Source of the DNA: JAJDBU01 sp046756925
Lineage (GTDB): Bacteria; Nitrospirota; Nitrospiria; SBBL01; JAADHI01
DNA length: 14,980 nt
Assembly: GCA_046756925.1 (NCBI GenBank)
Contig: JBHHXH010000068.1
Coordinates: forward strand, 1-14,980
Reading direction: 5' to 3'
Position numbers and translations under genes: made by a program. The notes beneath the pieces are model-generated. The model was not told where the DNA came from and did no database searches. It was given only the letters and a program-made list of their open reading frames with translations. Positions 14,733 through 14,980 of the stretch are shown here, one piece after another. The number at the start of each line of letters is the position of its first letter. Within the stretch, counting starts at the first letter, position 1.

Positions 14733-14885
14733 AAAGAGAGGGTTACCGGTTTTGATGTGGGTTGGGGACTCCCATCAAAACCATAAGGAGGTAACCCTCA
14801 TGTTGCATAGTAACGAAAAGATCATAAAACATAAAGTCGGATTATTAAATCTGGCAGAAGAGTTGGGGAATGTGTCGAGAGCCTT
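14695..14885 (+). mobile_element. Left-end remnant of an IS481-like insertion sequence
   Basis: The start is put at TGT 14695, from which the sequence reads TGTATTAGTCCAGACTTCAT. This looks like an IS terminal repeat and lies 105 bases before the transposase start. The element then carries a regulatory hairpin, a strong ribosome site and about 28 codons of transposase before it breaks off near 14882. The right end and most of the transposase are absent. Family assignment rests on memory of the transposase N-terminus, and the exact ends are uncertain by several bases. Confidence 0.6.
14738..14799 (+). promoter_or_regulatory. Hairpin that would hide the transposase ribosome binding site
   Basis: GAGGGTTACC (14738-14747) pairs perfectly with GGTAACCCTC (14790-14799). 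Inside it GGTTTTGAT (14748-14756) pairs with ATCAAAACC (14774-14782). The ribosome site AAGGAGGT (14785-14792) is partly within the closing stem, immediately before ATG 14800. Transcripts that enter the element from outside would fold this stem and be poorly translated, a control known for several IS families. Confidence 0.7.
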
Positions 14886-14898
14886 TTTCGGCGATTAG
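14800..14898 (+). pseudogene. Truncated transposase, N-terminal helix-turn-helix start only
   Basis: The frame from ATG 14800 gives 32 residues, starting MLHSNEKIIKHKVGLLNLAE and continuing ELGNVSRA, then FFGD and TAG at 14896-14898. In IS481-like transposases the LAxELGNVSRA stretch continues into CKVMG-SRDTFYRY, the second helix of the DNA-binding domain. Here it switches after VSRA, so the last four residues come from the flanking gene read on the opposite strand. It cannot be an active transposase. Confidence 0.75.
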
Positions 14899-14980
14899 AT
14901 CTATTTCTCTTGGTTTATCTGTGGTATTGTCGGTATAGTAGGGACTGATTAATACCGTCCAGCTTTTCTCTTTCAGATGG
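14845..14980 (-). pseudogene. 5'-side part of the split nuclease-like gene (start outside window)
   Basis: Read on the minus strand from 14979, an open frame encodes KEKSWTVLISPYYTDNTTDK followed by PREIDLIAEKG. It then runs into the IS remnant for about 12 unrelated residues and stops at 14845-14847. The genuine part ends at about 14883. PREIDLIAEK resembles the first acidic motif of PD-(D/E)XK nucleases of the restriction-like kind, where it is followed by an (I/V)ECK-type strand. That second motif is missing here and would have been in the lost segment. The true start is beyond the window edge. I infer that this and 14454-14694 were once one gene; the nuclease reading rests on one motif. 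Confidence 0.5.

Noticed and set aside
1..14980. tRNA, rRNA or riboswitch
   Set aside because: No cloverleaf-type or known aptamer pattern was noticed in the intergenic stretches, though a covariance-model search was not possible.

Overview
The window looks like a chromosomal segment of a free-living Gram-negative bacterium. Several products act at or across an outer membrane or in the periplasm: a LolD/FtsX-type transporter with a lipocalin-like protein, a lipoprotein-like TPR protein, and surface-sugar enzymes. The middle has moderately high GC with ordinary coding density. The two edges (about 1-400 and 14440-14980) are visibly richer in A+T. Dispersed palindromic repeats and an IS481-type insertion remnant are present. 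I cannot name the phylum from sequence alone; an environmental deltaproteobacterial or Nitrospirota-like lineage is only a guess. No rRNA, tRNA or CRISPR array was seen.

Layout. 1-203 is the 3' end of a SAM-dependent methyltransferase. 381-3590 is a tight five-gene plus-strand operon: an anchored TPR protein, an ABC ATPase, an ABC-2-type permease, a membrane-bound TPR-like protein and a 59-residue two-helix membrane protein. Its genes overlap or nearly touch, so they probably form one uncharacterised export or envelope complex. 3727-4158 is a small secreted helical protein. 4159-4467 holds no gene but carries a run of palindromic repeats. 4468-6821 encodes a TviB-type UDP-HexNAc dehydrogenase and a CapI-type UDP-uronate 4-epimerase, which together supply uronic-acid sugar nucleotides for surface polysaccharide. 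A Yip1-like membrane protein follows at 6872-7399.

7477-11973 is a second transport operon: a LolD/MacB-type ATPase, an 858-residue permease with two FtsX units, and a secreted AttH/CrtC-type lipocalin-like protein. This matches the AttEFGH type of module, with the two permeases fused. A palindromic repeat lies inside the sequence that encodes the lipocalin's signal peptide. Thiol peroxidase tpx (12186-12686) follows as its own unit and ends in a textbook terminator. On the minus strand are a leaderless NodB-type polysaccharide deacetylase and an aldo/keto reductase.

The right edge (14454-14980) is a wrecked locus. A minus-strand gene that resembles a restriction-type nuclease has been split by the left end of an IS481-like element. 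Only the first ~28 codons of the transposase remain, preceded by a hairpin that would hide its ribosome binding site.

Most interesting for follow-up are the TPR-ABC-ABC-TPR-microprotein operon, the repeat inside the lipocalin leader, and the IS-split nuclease-like gene.
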